DNA from: Rheinheimera sp. 1928-s
GTDB lineage: Bacteria; Pseudomonadota; Gammaproteobacteria; Enterobacterales; Alteromonadaceae
Reading direction: 5' to 3'
NCBI RefSeq assembly: GCF_029269265.1
Contig: NZ_JARIXP010000003.1
Location: forward strand, 84,008-140,883
DNA length: 56,876 bases
The notes beneath the pieces are model-generated. The model made no database searches. It saw only the letters and a program-made list of their open reading frames with translations, and was not told the origin of the DNA. The position numbers and the translations under genes were made by a program. Positions 45,171 through 53,054 of this stretch are shown here, piece after piece (positions within the stretch are counted from its first letter, which is position 1; each line of letters starts with the position of its first letter).

Positions 45171-46163
45171 ATGGCAGCTTTTGGTAGTGTATTTATGCCT
45201 GAAATGGCAATGGCCCGTTTTGATGGTACAGCCTGGAGTCAATCCGCAATAGTTCCGTCCGACAGCATCAGTCTGCACCCGGGCGCTCATGTGCTGCATT
45301 ACGCCAGCACCTGTTTTGAAGGATTAAAAGCCTTCCGTCATGAAGATGGTTCTGTGGTTATTTTCCGCATGGACAAAAACGTGGCCCGTATGCAACAAAG
45401 CTCTGAATTATTGTCGTTGCCAACTTTTGACGCGACTTTACTGAGTCAGATGATTGTGGACGTGGTTCGCCATTATGCGGCCGACGTGCCAACGCCTCCT
45501 GGTTCTATGTATATTCGCCCTACTCATATCGGCACTGAACCAGCCATTGGCAAAGCAGCAACTCCAACGCTGACGTCTTTGTTATATGTATTGTTATCTC
45601 CTGTTGGCGATTATTTTGCCGGTGGTAGCCGCGCTTTACGTTTACTGATGGAAGACAATGCCCGTTGCGCGCCTCATATGGGCATGATCAAAAGCGGCGG
45701 TAACTACGCCAGCGCTCTGCAACCTACAATGCAGGCCAAAGCCAAATACCAGGCCGATCAGGTGCTGTTCTGCCCGAATGGTGATGTACAGGAAACTGGC
45801 GCCGCCAACTTCCTGCTGATTGACGGCAACGAAATTATCACCAAAGCGCTGGACGCATCCTTCCTGCACGGCATCACCCGTGACACCATTCTGACGCTGG
45901 CCCGTGATTTAGGCATGAAAGTGTCCGAACGTGAACTGACAGTAGACGAACTGCTGGAACGCGCTGCCAAGCCAGGCACAGAAGCTGCCTTATCTGGTAC
46001 TGCCGCTGTATTAGCTCCAGTTGGCACCCTGATCCATCAGGGTAAAGAATACAAAGTAGGCAACGGCGAACCAGGCAGTACCACAGCCAAATTACGCCAA
46101 ACCCTGAACGATATTCAGTGGGGCAAAGCCGAAGATAAACATGGCTGGTTGACTAAGGTTTAA
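45171..46163 (+). CDS. ilvE: Branched-chain amino acid aminotransferase
   Basis: The product has 330 residues of the class IV fold. HYASTCFEGLKAFRH is near the start, and the PLP lysine region is GMIKSGGNYASALQP. FCPNGDVQETGAANFLLI and SFLHGITRDTILTLARDLG follow. It transfers amino groups for isoleucine, leucine and valine. The BCAT-II type is closer than E. coli IlvE. Confidence 0.93.
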   Translation: MAAFGSVFMPEMAMARFDGTAWSQSAIVPSDSISLHPGAHVLHYASTCFEGLKAFRHEDGSVVIFRMDKNVARMQQSSELLSLPTFDATLLSQMIVDVVRHYAADVPTPPGSMYIRPTHIGTEPAIGKAATPTLTSLLYVLLSPVGDYFAGGSRALRLLMEDNARCAPHMGMIKSGGNYASALQPTMQAKAKYQADQVLFCPNGDVQETGAANFLLIDGNEIITKALDASFLHGITRDTILTLARDLGMKVSERELTVDELLERAAKPGTEAALSGTAAVLAPVGTLIHQGKEYKVGNGEPGSTTAKLRQTLNDIQWGKAEDKHGWLTKV

Positions 46164-46190
46164 TCTTTAGCTGAGTTTAATTCACGCGAC

Positions 46191-46216
46191 AAAGCAGGCT
46201 TAGGCCTGCTTTTTAC
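46191..46216 (+). terminator. Intrinsic terminator of ilvE
   Basis: A 9-bp stem AAAGCAGGC (46191-46199) with GCCTGCTTT (46204-46212), TTAG loop and TTTT. Confidence 0.85.
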
Positions 46217-46239
46217 TTTTAAGAAAACTGCGCATGAAC

Positions 46240-46281
46240 ATGAAGCCAAAAAAGCTACGATCGTAGCTTTTTTGGCTTCAT
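46240..46281. terminator. Perfect 42-bp palindrome, bidirectional terminator candidate
   Basis: Arms 46240-46260 and 46261-46281 are exact reverse complements; six A residues in one arm face six T in the other. It separates ilvE from the convergent flavin oxidoreductase and would terminate from either side. Confidence 0.6.
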
Positions 46282-46312
46282 CCATCACATTAACTAACCG
46301 CGACTCGCAATC

Positions 46313-47536
46313 TCACAACCCCATCTGTTTTTTATAACGACGGCTTAAACGGGCCAGCCGCAATTGATCCAACACTAACATTGCCAGAGGCCAGCGTCGG
46401 ATAGACCAGAACGGCAAAGCTCGGCCTAAGCGGCGTAACATCAGCCGTGTATAAGCCATTTTTGCCAGTGACTGCAGAGGTTTTTTGGTAAAACTAAAGG
46501 CAGGTAAAGCCGGGCTTACTGCTTCGCCTTGTTGCCAGCGATTAGGTAAATCCGGCGCTAAAGCCAAAGCTGTAGCTATGCCCACTAAAGCAACACCAGT
46601 GTGCAGCACCTGCTCTGCCACCTCTAGCCTTTGAACACCACCTGTCACCATCAACGGCATTTGCGCGGATTGCTGCAGTTCTTTGGCAAAGTCTAAAAAG
46701 TAGGCTTCACGCGCCAGCGTAGATCCATCGCGACTGTCGCCTTGCATAGCAGGAGCTTCGTAGCTGCCGCCTGACAACTCGACAAAATCCAGCGCCAGCG
46801 GGTTGAGCCATAACAACACTTGTTTAGCATCTTCCGTGGAAAAACCACCACGCTGAAAATCAGCTGAGTTCAGCTTCAGGCTGATCATAAAATTGGCAGG
46901 CAATTCGTGACGCAACAAAGTGACCAGCTCAAGCAATAAACGGGCGCGATTTTCTAAGCTGCCACCATATTGATCCTGGCGCTGATTCACCAGCGGTGAT
47001 AAAAACTGACTGAGCAAATAACCATGAGCCGCATGAATTTGCACTCCGGCAAAACCGGCCTGTAACGCCAGTTGGCTACTGACTAAAAACTGTTGTTTAA
47101 ATTCGGCTATATCATCCAGCGTCATAGCTCTGGGACTGGCAAACATCTTTGAGAACTGGCCTAAATCCAAAGCGACAGCGGAAGGTGCTATCGCCTGTTG
47201 CCCCAGATTCGCTGGCATTTGTCGCCCAGGATGATTCAGCTGCAAAATCAGCTTAGTGCCGTTTTGCTGCCCCGCTTCTGCCCAGCTGTGGAACAAAGTT
47301 AAATCCGATTTGGTATCCAGCACCACACCTCCTGGCCCTGTTAACGCTTTGCGGCTGATCATCACATTGCCGGAAATCAACAAACCTGTGCCACCCAAAG
47401 CCCAGCGGCTATATAACTCAATCAACTGTGCCGACGGGTTTTGTCCGGCAGCGGCCATATTCTCTTCCATAGCGGCTTTCACCAACCGGTTTTTCAACTG
47501 CACGCCACTGCGCAGAGTTGTGGCTTCAAACAACAT
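46313..47536 (-). CDS. NADH:flavin oxidoreductase (Old Yellow Enzyme family)
   Basis: The product has 407 residues. The TIM-barrel OYE features are FEATTLRSGVQLKNRLVKAAM, then AGFAGVQIHAAHGYLLSQFLS (His pair) and PLMVTGGVQRLEVAEQ. It reduces activated alkenes using FMN. It diverges from a MerR gene, with a candidate MerR-type promoter between. Confidence 0.88.
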   Translation of the reverse strand: MLFEATTLRSGVQLKNRLVKAAMEENMAAAGQNPSAQLIELYSRWALGGTGLLISGNVMISRKALTGPGGVVLDTKSDLTLFHSWAEAGQQNGTKLILQLNHPGRQMPANLGQQAIAPSAVALDLGQFSKMFASPRAMTLDDIAEFKQQFLVSSQLALQAGFAGVQIHAAHGYLLSQFLSPLVNQRQDQYGGSLENRARLLLELVTLLRHELPANFMISLKLNSADFQRGGFSTEDAKQVLLWLNPLALDFVELSGGSYEAPAMQGDSRDGSTLAREAYFLDFAKELQQSAQMPLMVTGGVQRLEVAEQVLHTGVALVGIATALALAPDLPNRWQQGEAVSPALPAFSFTKKPLQSLAKMAYTRLMLRRLGRALPFWSIRRWPLAMLVLDQLRLARLSRRYKKQMGL

Positions 47537-47599
47537 AGTTACACCTCTTGGTATTCATTTTTTTCAACCTTTATGGCAATTTCGCCCGATAAAACAACA

Positions 47600-47700
47600 C
47601 CGCGGTATCAATAGACGGGCTGAGACAAGCCCCTACGCCCCGTTTCAGTCAGGTGCTGGTTTGGAAAAGCTGTAGAGGCGGGTCTTGTACCCGCCCACCT
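47600..47700. repeat. REP-like GC-rich extragenic repeat
   Basis: GAGGCGGGTCTTGTACCCGCC forms a 7-bp foldback, and a second GACGGGCT/AAGCCCC element lies upstream. It is related in sense to the repeat at 4360-4490. Confidence 0.5.
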
Positions 47701-47718
47701 GAATTCAAGGACGACGCC

Positions 47719-47750
47719 AGTGTAAAGCTTCAACCTAGGTTGAGAGTCAA
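47719..47750 (-). promoter_or_regulatory. MerR-type promoter with stretched 20-bp spacer and operator
   Basis: On the - strand, TTGACT (47745-47750) and TACACT (47719-47724) are separated by 20 bp. The spacer contains the perfect palindrome TCAACCTAGGTTGA (47730-47743). A long spacer with a central operator is the mark of MerR-activated promoters and points at the flavin oxidoreductase. Confidence 0.7.
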
Positions 47751-47803
47751 GCCCCCATATGCCAGTATCCTGCAAGTAACTTTTCATCGCCGGAGTCTAT
47801 TCG

Positions 47804-48166
47804 ATGTACCGCATTGGTCAACTTGCCAAATTATTGAACGTATCAGAATCAAAACTACGCTTTCTGGAACAACAAGGGGTGATCAACCCGCTACGGGAAA
47901 ACAGCGGTTACCGTTATTACAGCGAAGACAGCAAAAACCGGCTGGAAGTGATCTTAAAAGCTCAGCAAATGGGCTTTAGCCTAAAGCAAATTCGCTCAGT
48001 GCAACGGCAGAATCACAGCGGCGATCAGCATCTGGTCGACTGCCAGTTGCTCTTGCCTATGCTGCAACAAAAGCTGACAGAGATAGACCAACAGATGCTG
48101 GAGTTACAACAGCAAAGACATCAGATCCAAGAATTGGTTGAGCAGTTAAGTACTACAACCACATAA
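47804..48166 (+). CDS. MerR-family transcriptional regulator
   Basis: The product has 120 residues. The winged HTH is MYRIGQLAKLLNVSESKLRF, then GYRYYSEDSKNRLEVILKAQ. A coiled-coil dimer helix follows. It has only one cysteine, so it is unlike SoxR with its cluster. It probably activates the adjacent oxidoreductase. Confidence 0.88.
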   Translation: MYRIGQLAKLLNVSESKLRFLEQQGVINPLRENSGYRYYSEDSKNRLEVILKAQQMGFSLKQIRSVQRQNHSGDQHLVDCQLLLPMLQQKLTEIDQQMLELQQQRHQIQELVEQLSTTTT

Positions 48167-48275
48167 GAACTGCAGCCCTTGCACTTATTGTCTTTAGGGG
48201 CAGGAATAACTTATCACTAGTCGCCGTAACCCACAGTCCTGCATTTGCGCTCTTCTTTTACCACACATAGATGTA

Positions 48276-48341
48276 ACCTTGCGGTATCAAAAAAACTTGA
48301 CACTGACACCTTAAGGTTCCATATTGATACCTCAAGGTATC
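48276..48341 (+). promoter_or_regulatory. Promoter with three operator-like palindromes
   Basis: TTGACA (48297-48302), 17-bp spacer, CATATT (48320-48325). Operator-like sites ACCTTGCGGT (48276-48285), ACCTTAAGGT (48308-48317, inside the spacer) and GATACCTCAAGGTATC (48326-48341) surround it. The centres are 32 and 21 bp apart. This fits autorepression by the downstream XRE protein. Confidence 0.7.
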
Positions 48342-48368
48342 TAAACTTAATAAAAAGGAACACTTATT

Positions 48369-48860
48369 ATGGCTGTATGGACTATCGAAGATCAGGAAAA
48401 TTGCGTGAAAGCGTCAATCTTCGGCGCACTGTTTTTTGCGCTGCTGACAGGCTTTCAACTGTTAAAAGATATCAGTTTGTTTTGGTTTCAACTCACTGTA
48501 GTCAGTGATGCTTTCGGGTATGGCGTGCTGTTTTCGGTGATTTATTTTCTGGTCAAAGTGACCAAACAACCCAGCCTGCTGTCCTATGGCTGGAAAATCC
48601 GCGAAATATGCGGTGATTTTCAGGACGAGTATTTACGCAGCCGTTTTCAGCGCGCCACCACACTGGCATTTCACTTAACGATTACGATAGCCTTTGCGGG
48701 GTATGCTGCAACCAATTTAATCAACAAGCATGGCGACCCGCAATGGATCTCATTTCAGCTGTTTCCATTACTGACGATATTCATCGGCACCCTGAGCTTT
48801 TATCTGAGTTTGCGCACCGTATTGGATGAACAGGACGAACCAGCCCAGGAAACGAATTGA
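48369..48860 (+). CDS. Membrane protein paired with an XRE regulator
   Basis: The product has 163 residues and four hydrophobic helices (FGALFFALLTGFQLL, FSVIYFLVKV, LAFHLTITIAFAGYA, FPLLTIFIGTLSFYLSL). It resembles the DUF2178-like partner proteins of small HTH regulators. AAAAAGGAAC precedes its ATG. The stop overlaps the regulator's ATG. Confidence 0.7.
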   Translation: MAVWTIEDQENCVKASIFGALFFALLTGFQLLKDISLFWFQLTVVSDAFGYGVLFSVIYFLVKVTKQPSLLSYGWKIREICGDFQDEYLRSRFQRATTLAFHLTITIAFAGYAATNLINKHGDPQWISFQLFPLLTIFIGTLSFYLSLRTVLDEQDEPAQETN

Positions 48861-49075
48861 TGGAAGAGCAAACCCTGTACAACAGAATTGCCGAACTGCG
48901 CGCCGCCAGAGGGCTGTCGCAGCAGCAACTGGCCGACGCCATTGGTGTATCGCGTAAAACCATCAGCACAGTAGAAACCAGCCGTTTTACACCTTCAGTG
49001 GTAATAGCGTTGCAAATGGCGCGTTATTTTGAAGTGCCGGTAGAGCAGATTTTTAGCTTTGATGGGTTTCGTTAA
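48860..49075 (+). CDS. XRE-family HTH regulator
   Basis: The product is 71 residues from the ATG at 48860 (not the TTG at 48857). It is a minimal HTH_3 protein: IAELRAARGLSQQQLADAIGV then SRKTISTVETSRFTPSV. Probably represses its own operon through the palindromes upstream. Confidence 0.87.
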   Translation: MEEQTLYNRIAELRAARGLSQQQLADAIGVSRKTISTVETSRFTPSVVIALQMARYFEVPVEQIFSFDGFR

Positions 49076-49125
49076 GAGCTGATTTGTATAAAAGCTTCCG
49101 TTGCCTTAGTTAACCTGAGTTCAGC

Positions 49126-49254
49126 TTACATAGAGAAAAGATCCGGCAGGTTGCCGCAACGCAACCATGCCCGGCTCAGCGTTTTAACACCCAATGCCTG
49201 ACCAGAAAAAGCCAGCTCTGCTGGTGTTGGCTGGGGCTGAGCATTTGCCCACAT
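49126..49254 (-). CDS. Short ORF, possible gene remnant, in a 377-bp gap
   Basis: A 42-residue frame from an ATG at 49254 reads as fluent protein (PTPAELAFSGQALGVKTLS and a C-terminal RCGNLPDLFSM) but has no RBS or partner. The region also forms a foldback (GCTCAGC near 49173 with GCTGAGC near 49235). Rest of 49076-49452: nothing else seen. It is uncertain whether this is expressed. Confidence 0.3.
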   Translation of the reverse strand: MWANAQPQPTPAELAFSGQALGVKTLSRAWLRCGNLPDLFSM

Positions 49255-49452
49255 AAGATACTGCTAAAATTTACTCTTGTTCCTCAAATTATGATCTATG
49301 CTTACAGGCGAATTTCGGGACGTAGGTCCATACCTCAATGTATTCCCTCGATAATTCATCCCTACGCAAGCTAGTCTGGCAGCCTCTTGCATAAACATTA
49401 ACCCAATGGAATATGCTGCAAAACATCGGTTTGAGCAGCCTTAGGAAATAAT

Positions 49453-50841
49453 ATGACTGCAAAAAAGCAAGCTGTGGTCGTAGTACACGGTATTGGTGAA
49501 CAACAACCCATGCAAACTATCAGGGACTTTGTCGAAGCAGTTTGGAAAGATGACGATAACCTGGAAAACCCTCAGTTCTGGAATAAACCAAGCACTGTTT
49601 CAAATTCATTTGAGCAGCGCAGGCTGACCACAGACACACCACTACTTAGATCAAGCCAAACTCCTGTGCGTTCCCGTATCGATTTTTACGAATATTATTG
49701 GGCGCATCAAACGGTTGGCAGCAACTGGCAGCACGTAAAAGATTGGCTTTACACCTTAGTATGGTGCCCACCCTGGAAGTATAAAAACCACCCAAAAAGT
49801 ATTCAGCGCCTGTGGTATTTCACCTGGGCTATAGTGTTGATAGTGCTTTTATCCGTTGTCGTTTTTTCTTACTGCTCGAAGCAGATTGAACAACTGGTTG
49901 GTCCCTGGGCAATTATCTTGGCGGCAGTTATCAATTTTTTCTTTACCGTGGCATTAGTTTACGTGCAATGGAAAATTGTGAAATACGTCGGTGATGTCGC
50001 CAGATACGTAAGGGCTGAACCTGAAAATATCAGCATCAGGCAAGCAATACGGGAAGGAGGCATCGATCTGCTGGAACGCATTCACCAAACCGGCGACTAC
50101 GATCGCATCATTCTGGTAGGCCATAGTTTGGGCAGCATCATTGCGTACGACCTGCTAAACCATCTGTGGGCACGACATAACAAGTTCAAAAACCCGCAGA
50201 ATGACAACAAAGCCACAGCGCTTTCAGCACAGTCTATTGTTTTACTTAACCAACTACAGCAGTTAGCTACAGAATGTGGAACACCAAATTTTAAACAGCA
50301 GGAGTACCGCACTTTACAGCAGCAGTTGTTTTCACAGCTCTGTCAGGACGCCCCTGCGGCTAACTGGCTGATTTCTGATTTTATATCTTTAGGCAGCCCG
50401 TTAACCTACGCCGATTTTCTGCTGTTTGATAACGAAGAACAGTTCAGGCAACGTAAGCTGGACAGAGAATACCCAACCTCGCCCCCTGTGCCCGACAACA
50501 GCCATTTTTACTACAGCGAAGCTGGTCAGTATTTTTTGCATCACGCCGCTGTGTTTGCTCCGGTACGCTGGACCAATTTGTATATGCAGCACAGCATGTT
50601 CTACAAGGGCGACATTATCTCCGGCCCCGTATCACGATTTTTCAGCTACCAAAACACAACAAACCCAGAGGACATTCAAACTCCGACAGATATAGGCAAT
50701 ACCCCTATTCAGGAAATAGAACTGCCCTGGAAAGATATTTACAACGGGTTTTGCCACACCTTGTATTGGGAAAAATCCAGGACTAAACCTGGTGTGTCCA
50801 GCCACCTGCAACAACTGCGTAAAGCGCTATCCATCTACTGA
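49453..50841 (+). CDS. Membrane-anchored alpha/beta hydrolase
   Basis: The product has 462 residues. The N-terminus holds VVVVHGIGEQQPMQ, an HGIG oxyanion-type loop. Two membrane helices follow (YFTWAIVLIVLLSVVVFSY, WAIILAAVINFFFTVALVYVQW; ~120-195). The nucleophile elbow is GHSLGS with Ser225. Candidate acid and His lie later (FISLGSPLTYAD, FCHTLYWE). Likely a lipase/esterase at the inner membrane; substrate unknown. It is operonic with a lipoprotein 17 bp downstream. Confidence 0.75.
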   Translation: MTAKKQAVVVVHGIGEQQPMQTIRDFVEAVWKDDDNLENPQFWNKPSTVSNSFEQRRLTTDTPLLRSSQTPVRSRIDFYEYYWAHQTVGSNWQHVKDWLYTLVWCPPWKYKNHPKSIQRLWYFTWAIVLIVLLSVVVFSYCSKQIEQLVGPWAIILAAVINFFFTVALVYVQWKIVKYVGDVARYVRAEPENISIRQAIREGGIDLLERIHQTGDYDRIILVGHSLGSIIAYDLLNHLWARHNKFKNPQNDNKATALSAQSIVLLNQLQQLATECGTPNFKQQEYRTLQQQLFSQLCQDAPAANWLISDFISLGSPLTYADFLLFDNEEQFRQRKLDREYPTSPPVPDNSHFYYSEAGQYFLHHAAVFAPVRWTNLYMQHSMFYKGDIISGPVSRFFSYQNTTNPEDIQTPTDIGNTPIQEIELPWKDIYNGFCHTLYWEKSRTKPGVSSHLQQLRKALSIY

Positions 50842-50858
50842 GCAATTAAGGACAAGTT

Positions 50859-51908
50859 ATGAACTACAAAAAACTAATTCTGCTACTGACCCTGAGTTTG
50901 GTGTTGGCAAGCTGTTCAAACACCTATGATCATAAAAATGCCGGTTGGCTGGATGTAAAAACAACGCCACCGCTGCACCTGCTGGAAATCGATGATAACA
51001 ACGCAAACATTAATGGACTGCCTGCAGTTGACTACAACATCACAGACCAAAAAGTGTATAAGTTTGCTTATCTGGTGGAAGATACCATGCGCAAACGTGT
51101 CGACCATGGCCGTAAATGGGAAGAAGGCCTGTCGGCTATGCAGGTGATTCTGGCAGCTTTTGCGTCAGCATTTTCGGCCTCAACAGGCGTGCATCCGGAT
51201 GTGGTCACCACATTAGCTGGGCTGAGCGCCCTCACGCCGGATGTAGCAAACATTATTAATGCCGGAGGAAAAGCCAAGGCCTATTCCCAAGGCTTAGAAT
51301 TAATAGAAACAGCTAACGCTAACTACATCAGGGCCAGAAGTGAAGCGGCTGCGGGCACAACCGAGGCCATAGTGCCAAACTCACTAACGCCTGAAGGTGC
51401 AGCCTTATTTGTCAGCGTGATGTCGACGTTAAAAGTAATGAGAGACGCCTTACTACAAGCTCTGCCGAGCGAAGAAGACCTGGCCAAAGCGACAGGCAAA
51501 TACAGCCTGTTTGCTTTGGATACAAATGTGCTTACCATTACAGAAACCCCGCTCAGCCTGTTCGCACCCGCAACAGATACATCAATTAACCTGACGGAAG
51601 CTGCCCAGACTTATTACACCAGAGTAGTCAGCGTGGTTCGTGGCGCTAAGTTGGCACAATGCAGCTCAGACTCCCCTACTATTGCAGTGGTGGCTGATTG
51701 CACTGGTGCTGCTTTAACTATTGTGCCAAAGGCCCAAGGCACAGCAAATATTATAGTAGTCAGCGAAAACGGCAGCAGAGCTGTGGTTAAAGTAGAAATA
51801 GCCGTTGCTAAAGACGAAGAAGCCACCGCTGAAGAATCGAAAGAACCTAAAGAACCTAAAGAACCTAAAGAACCTAAAGAACCTAAAAAAGCAGAACAGA
51901 AAACATAA
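50859..51908 (+). CDS. Lipoprotein with C-terminal KEP repeats
   Basis: The product has 349 residues. Lipobox VLASC. Middle is helical and alanine-rich; residues ~255-310 look Ig-like (CTGAALTIVPKAQGTANIIVV). It ends in an acidic region and five Lys-Glu-Pro repeats. RBS AAGGACAAG precedes ATG. It probably partners the preceding hydrolase. Family not recognised. Confidence 0.7.
   Translation: MNYKKLILLLTLSLVLASCSNTYDHKNAGWLDVKTTPPLHLLEIDDNNANINGLPAVDYNITDQKVYKFAYLVEDTMRKRVDHGRKWEEGLSAMQVILAAFASAFSASTGVHPDVVTTLAGLSALTPDVANIINAGGKAKAYSQGLELIETANANYIRARSEAAAGTTEAIVPNSLTPEGAALFVSVMSTLKVMRDALLQALPSEEDLAKATGKYSLFALDTNVLTITETPLSLFAPATDTSINLTEAAQTYYTRVVSVVRGAKLAQCSSDSPTIAVVADCTGAALTIVPKAQGTANIIVVSENGSRAVVKVEIAVAKDEEATAEESKEPKEPKEPKEPKEPKKAEQKT
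51840..51884 (+). repeat. Five 9-bp tandem repeats encoding Lys-Glu-Pro
   Basis: AAAGAACCT is repeated five times without change inside the lipoprotein gene. Such runs may vary in copy number. Confidence 0.9.
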
Positions 51909-52416
51909 AAGCCCAGCTGAGTCAGGTTTTGTTTTAGTATTTTGAAGCACTACAAAGCCTGACTTATTGCGTTAAAAGGAAGTTCGGCGTTTCAGCCTTT
52001 AGCACTACCACTCAAACCTTCTGGTTTTCTTTTAACACTTCAGATTTATCTGGAACAAAGAGCGGCATCTGCTGCCAATTTATGCGCAATCTTTTGCAAG
52101 CTGCGCCCGACAAGTAATGTCCAGTTCCTTAGGTATGTTATTGCTCACAAGGCTAAAATCAGCTCAACTCAGCTATTGGCTACCTTTGAGGAGTTGATCC
52201 GCCCGCGTGAACAGCTGATCCGCTACTCAACGATGCGTTCAGTAGTAAGCACAGCTAAGCCTGACGAACTGCTGGCGCAATTAATATCCCAACTGGTGCA
52301 GTGACATTTAAGCAGCACAACAGTCCCGAAAAAAATCTTGTGCTTTAGTTTCAGTTGTTCTAATTTGGAGCTATTCAAGCCACTAAAGATGGCTGCAGTT
52401 GCCGGGAAAGGACGTC
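51909..52416 (+). pseudogene. Gene-poor stretch with possible decayed coding sequence
   Basis: A 12-nt imperfect inverted repeat (51920-51931 with 51953-51964) may end the lipoprotein transcript. A frame ending at 52304 is open for about 110 codons without an ATG near its start and ends ...DELLAQLISQLVQ. Its last third looks codon-like, but no family is recognised. It may be a remnant. Confidence 0.3.
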
Positions 52417-52974
52417 ATGGCATCAACCTCCTATCAAGCTTTTGAAACCGCTATCGCCGACGCCGAGCCTTTGCTTGTCCCGTGGTTGCCAAAAACCGAC
52501 AAACAGCCCAAACCAGAACAACAAACCAATGAAGTACTGAAACGTGCTGCGCTGACTATGACGCTGACGGCTTGGGAAACTTATATCGAAGCCTGGCTAA
52601 ACGAACAACTCTGCCAAAAAATTTCCATCCTCAAAGGTTGGTTTGCGAGCGCCTGCGGCTCAATAAAAGGCATCCATAAAAAATTTACCGAATCGGTGAA
52701 TCAGCTCAACAACCCCAATAGCCATAAAGTACGCCAGCTCAGCATGGAGTTTTTGCAGTCAGATATAACAGGGCACAGGCTTTGGAACAACTTCGACAAA
52801 CCGGCCGTATGCACACAACTGAATAAATACCTGACCCTGCGTGATGAGGTGGTGTATAAAGGCCGTAATAACGCCGACCCCAAAGTCCCACATTTAGTTA
52901 AACGAGACGAAGTGGAAAAGGCGATTAAGTTTTTTAAAGAATTAGTCAAAGTGACGGATTGCGTTGCTTTATAA
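52417..52974 (+). CDS. HEPN-domain protein (RiboL-PSP-HEPN-like)
   Basis: The product is 185 residues from the ATG at 52417 (GGGAAAGGAC upstream; a TTG at 52399 is less likely). It is all helical. TAWETYIEAWLNEQL near 51-65 and LRDEVVYKG at 141-149 align with HEPN motifs, where active ribonucleases have R-x4-6-H. Here R142 is present but Tyr147 stands at the His place, so catalysis is doubtful. It precedes the KAP NTPase by 80 bp. Confidence 0.65.
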   Translation: MASTSYQAFETAIADAEPLLVPWLPKTDKQPKPEQQTNEVLKRAALTMTLTAWETYIEAWLNEQLCQKISILKGWFASACGSIKGIHKKFTESVNQLNNPNSHKVRQLSMEFLQSDITGHRLWNNFDKPAVCTQLNKYLTLRDEVVYKGRNNADPKVPHLVKRDEVEKAIKFFKELVKVTDCVAL

Positions 52975-53054
52975 CATAGGGCACAGGGCAAGACCTGACA
53001 CCGATTTTGGTTTTTCTTTTCTGTATTGCAGTTGTGGCTAAAAAGGAGATTTGA

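Noticed and set aside
51909-52310. Integron attC-like foldback
   Set aside because: No clear R' and R'' core motifs (GTTRRRY / RYYYAAC) could be placed.
52387-52416. Upstream TTG start for the HEPN gene
   Set aside because: The ATG at 52417 is better placed after GGGAAAGGAC.
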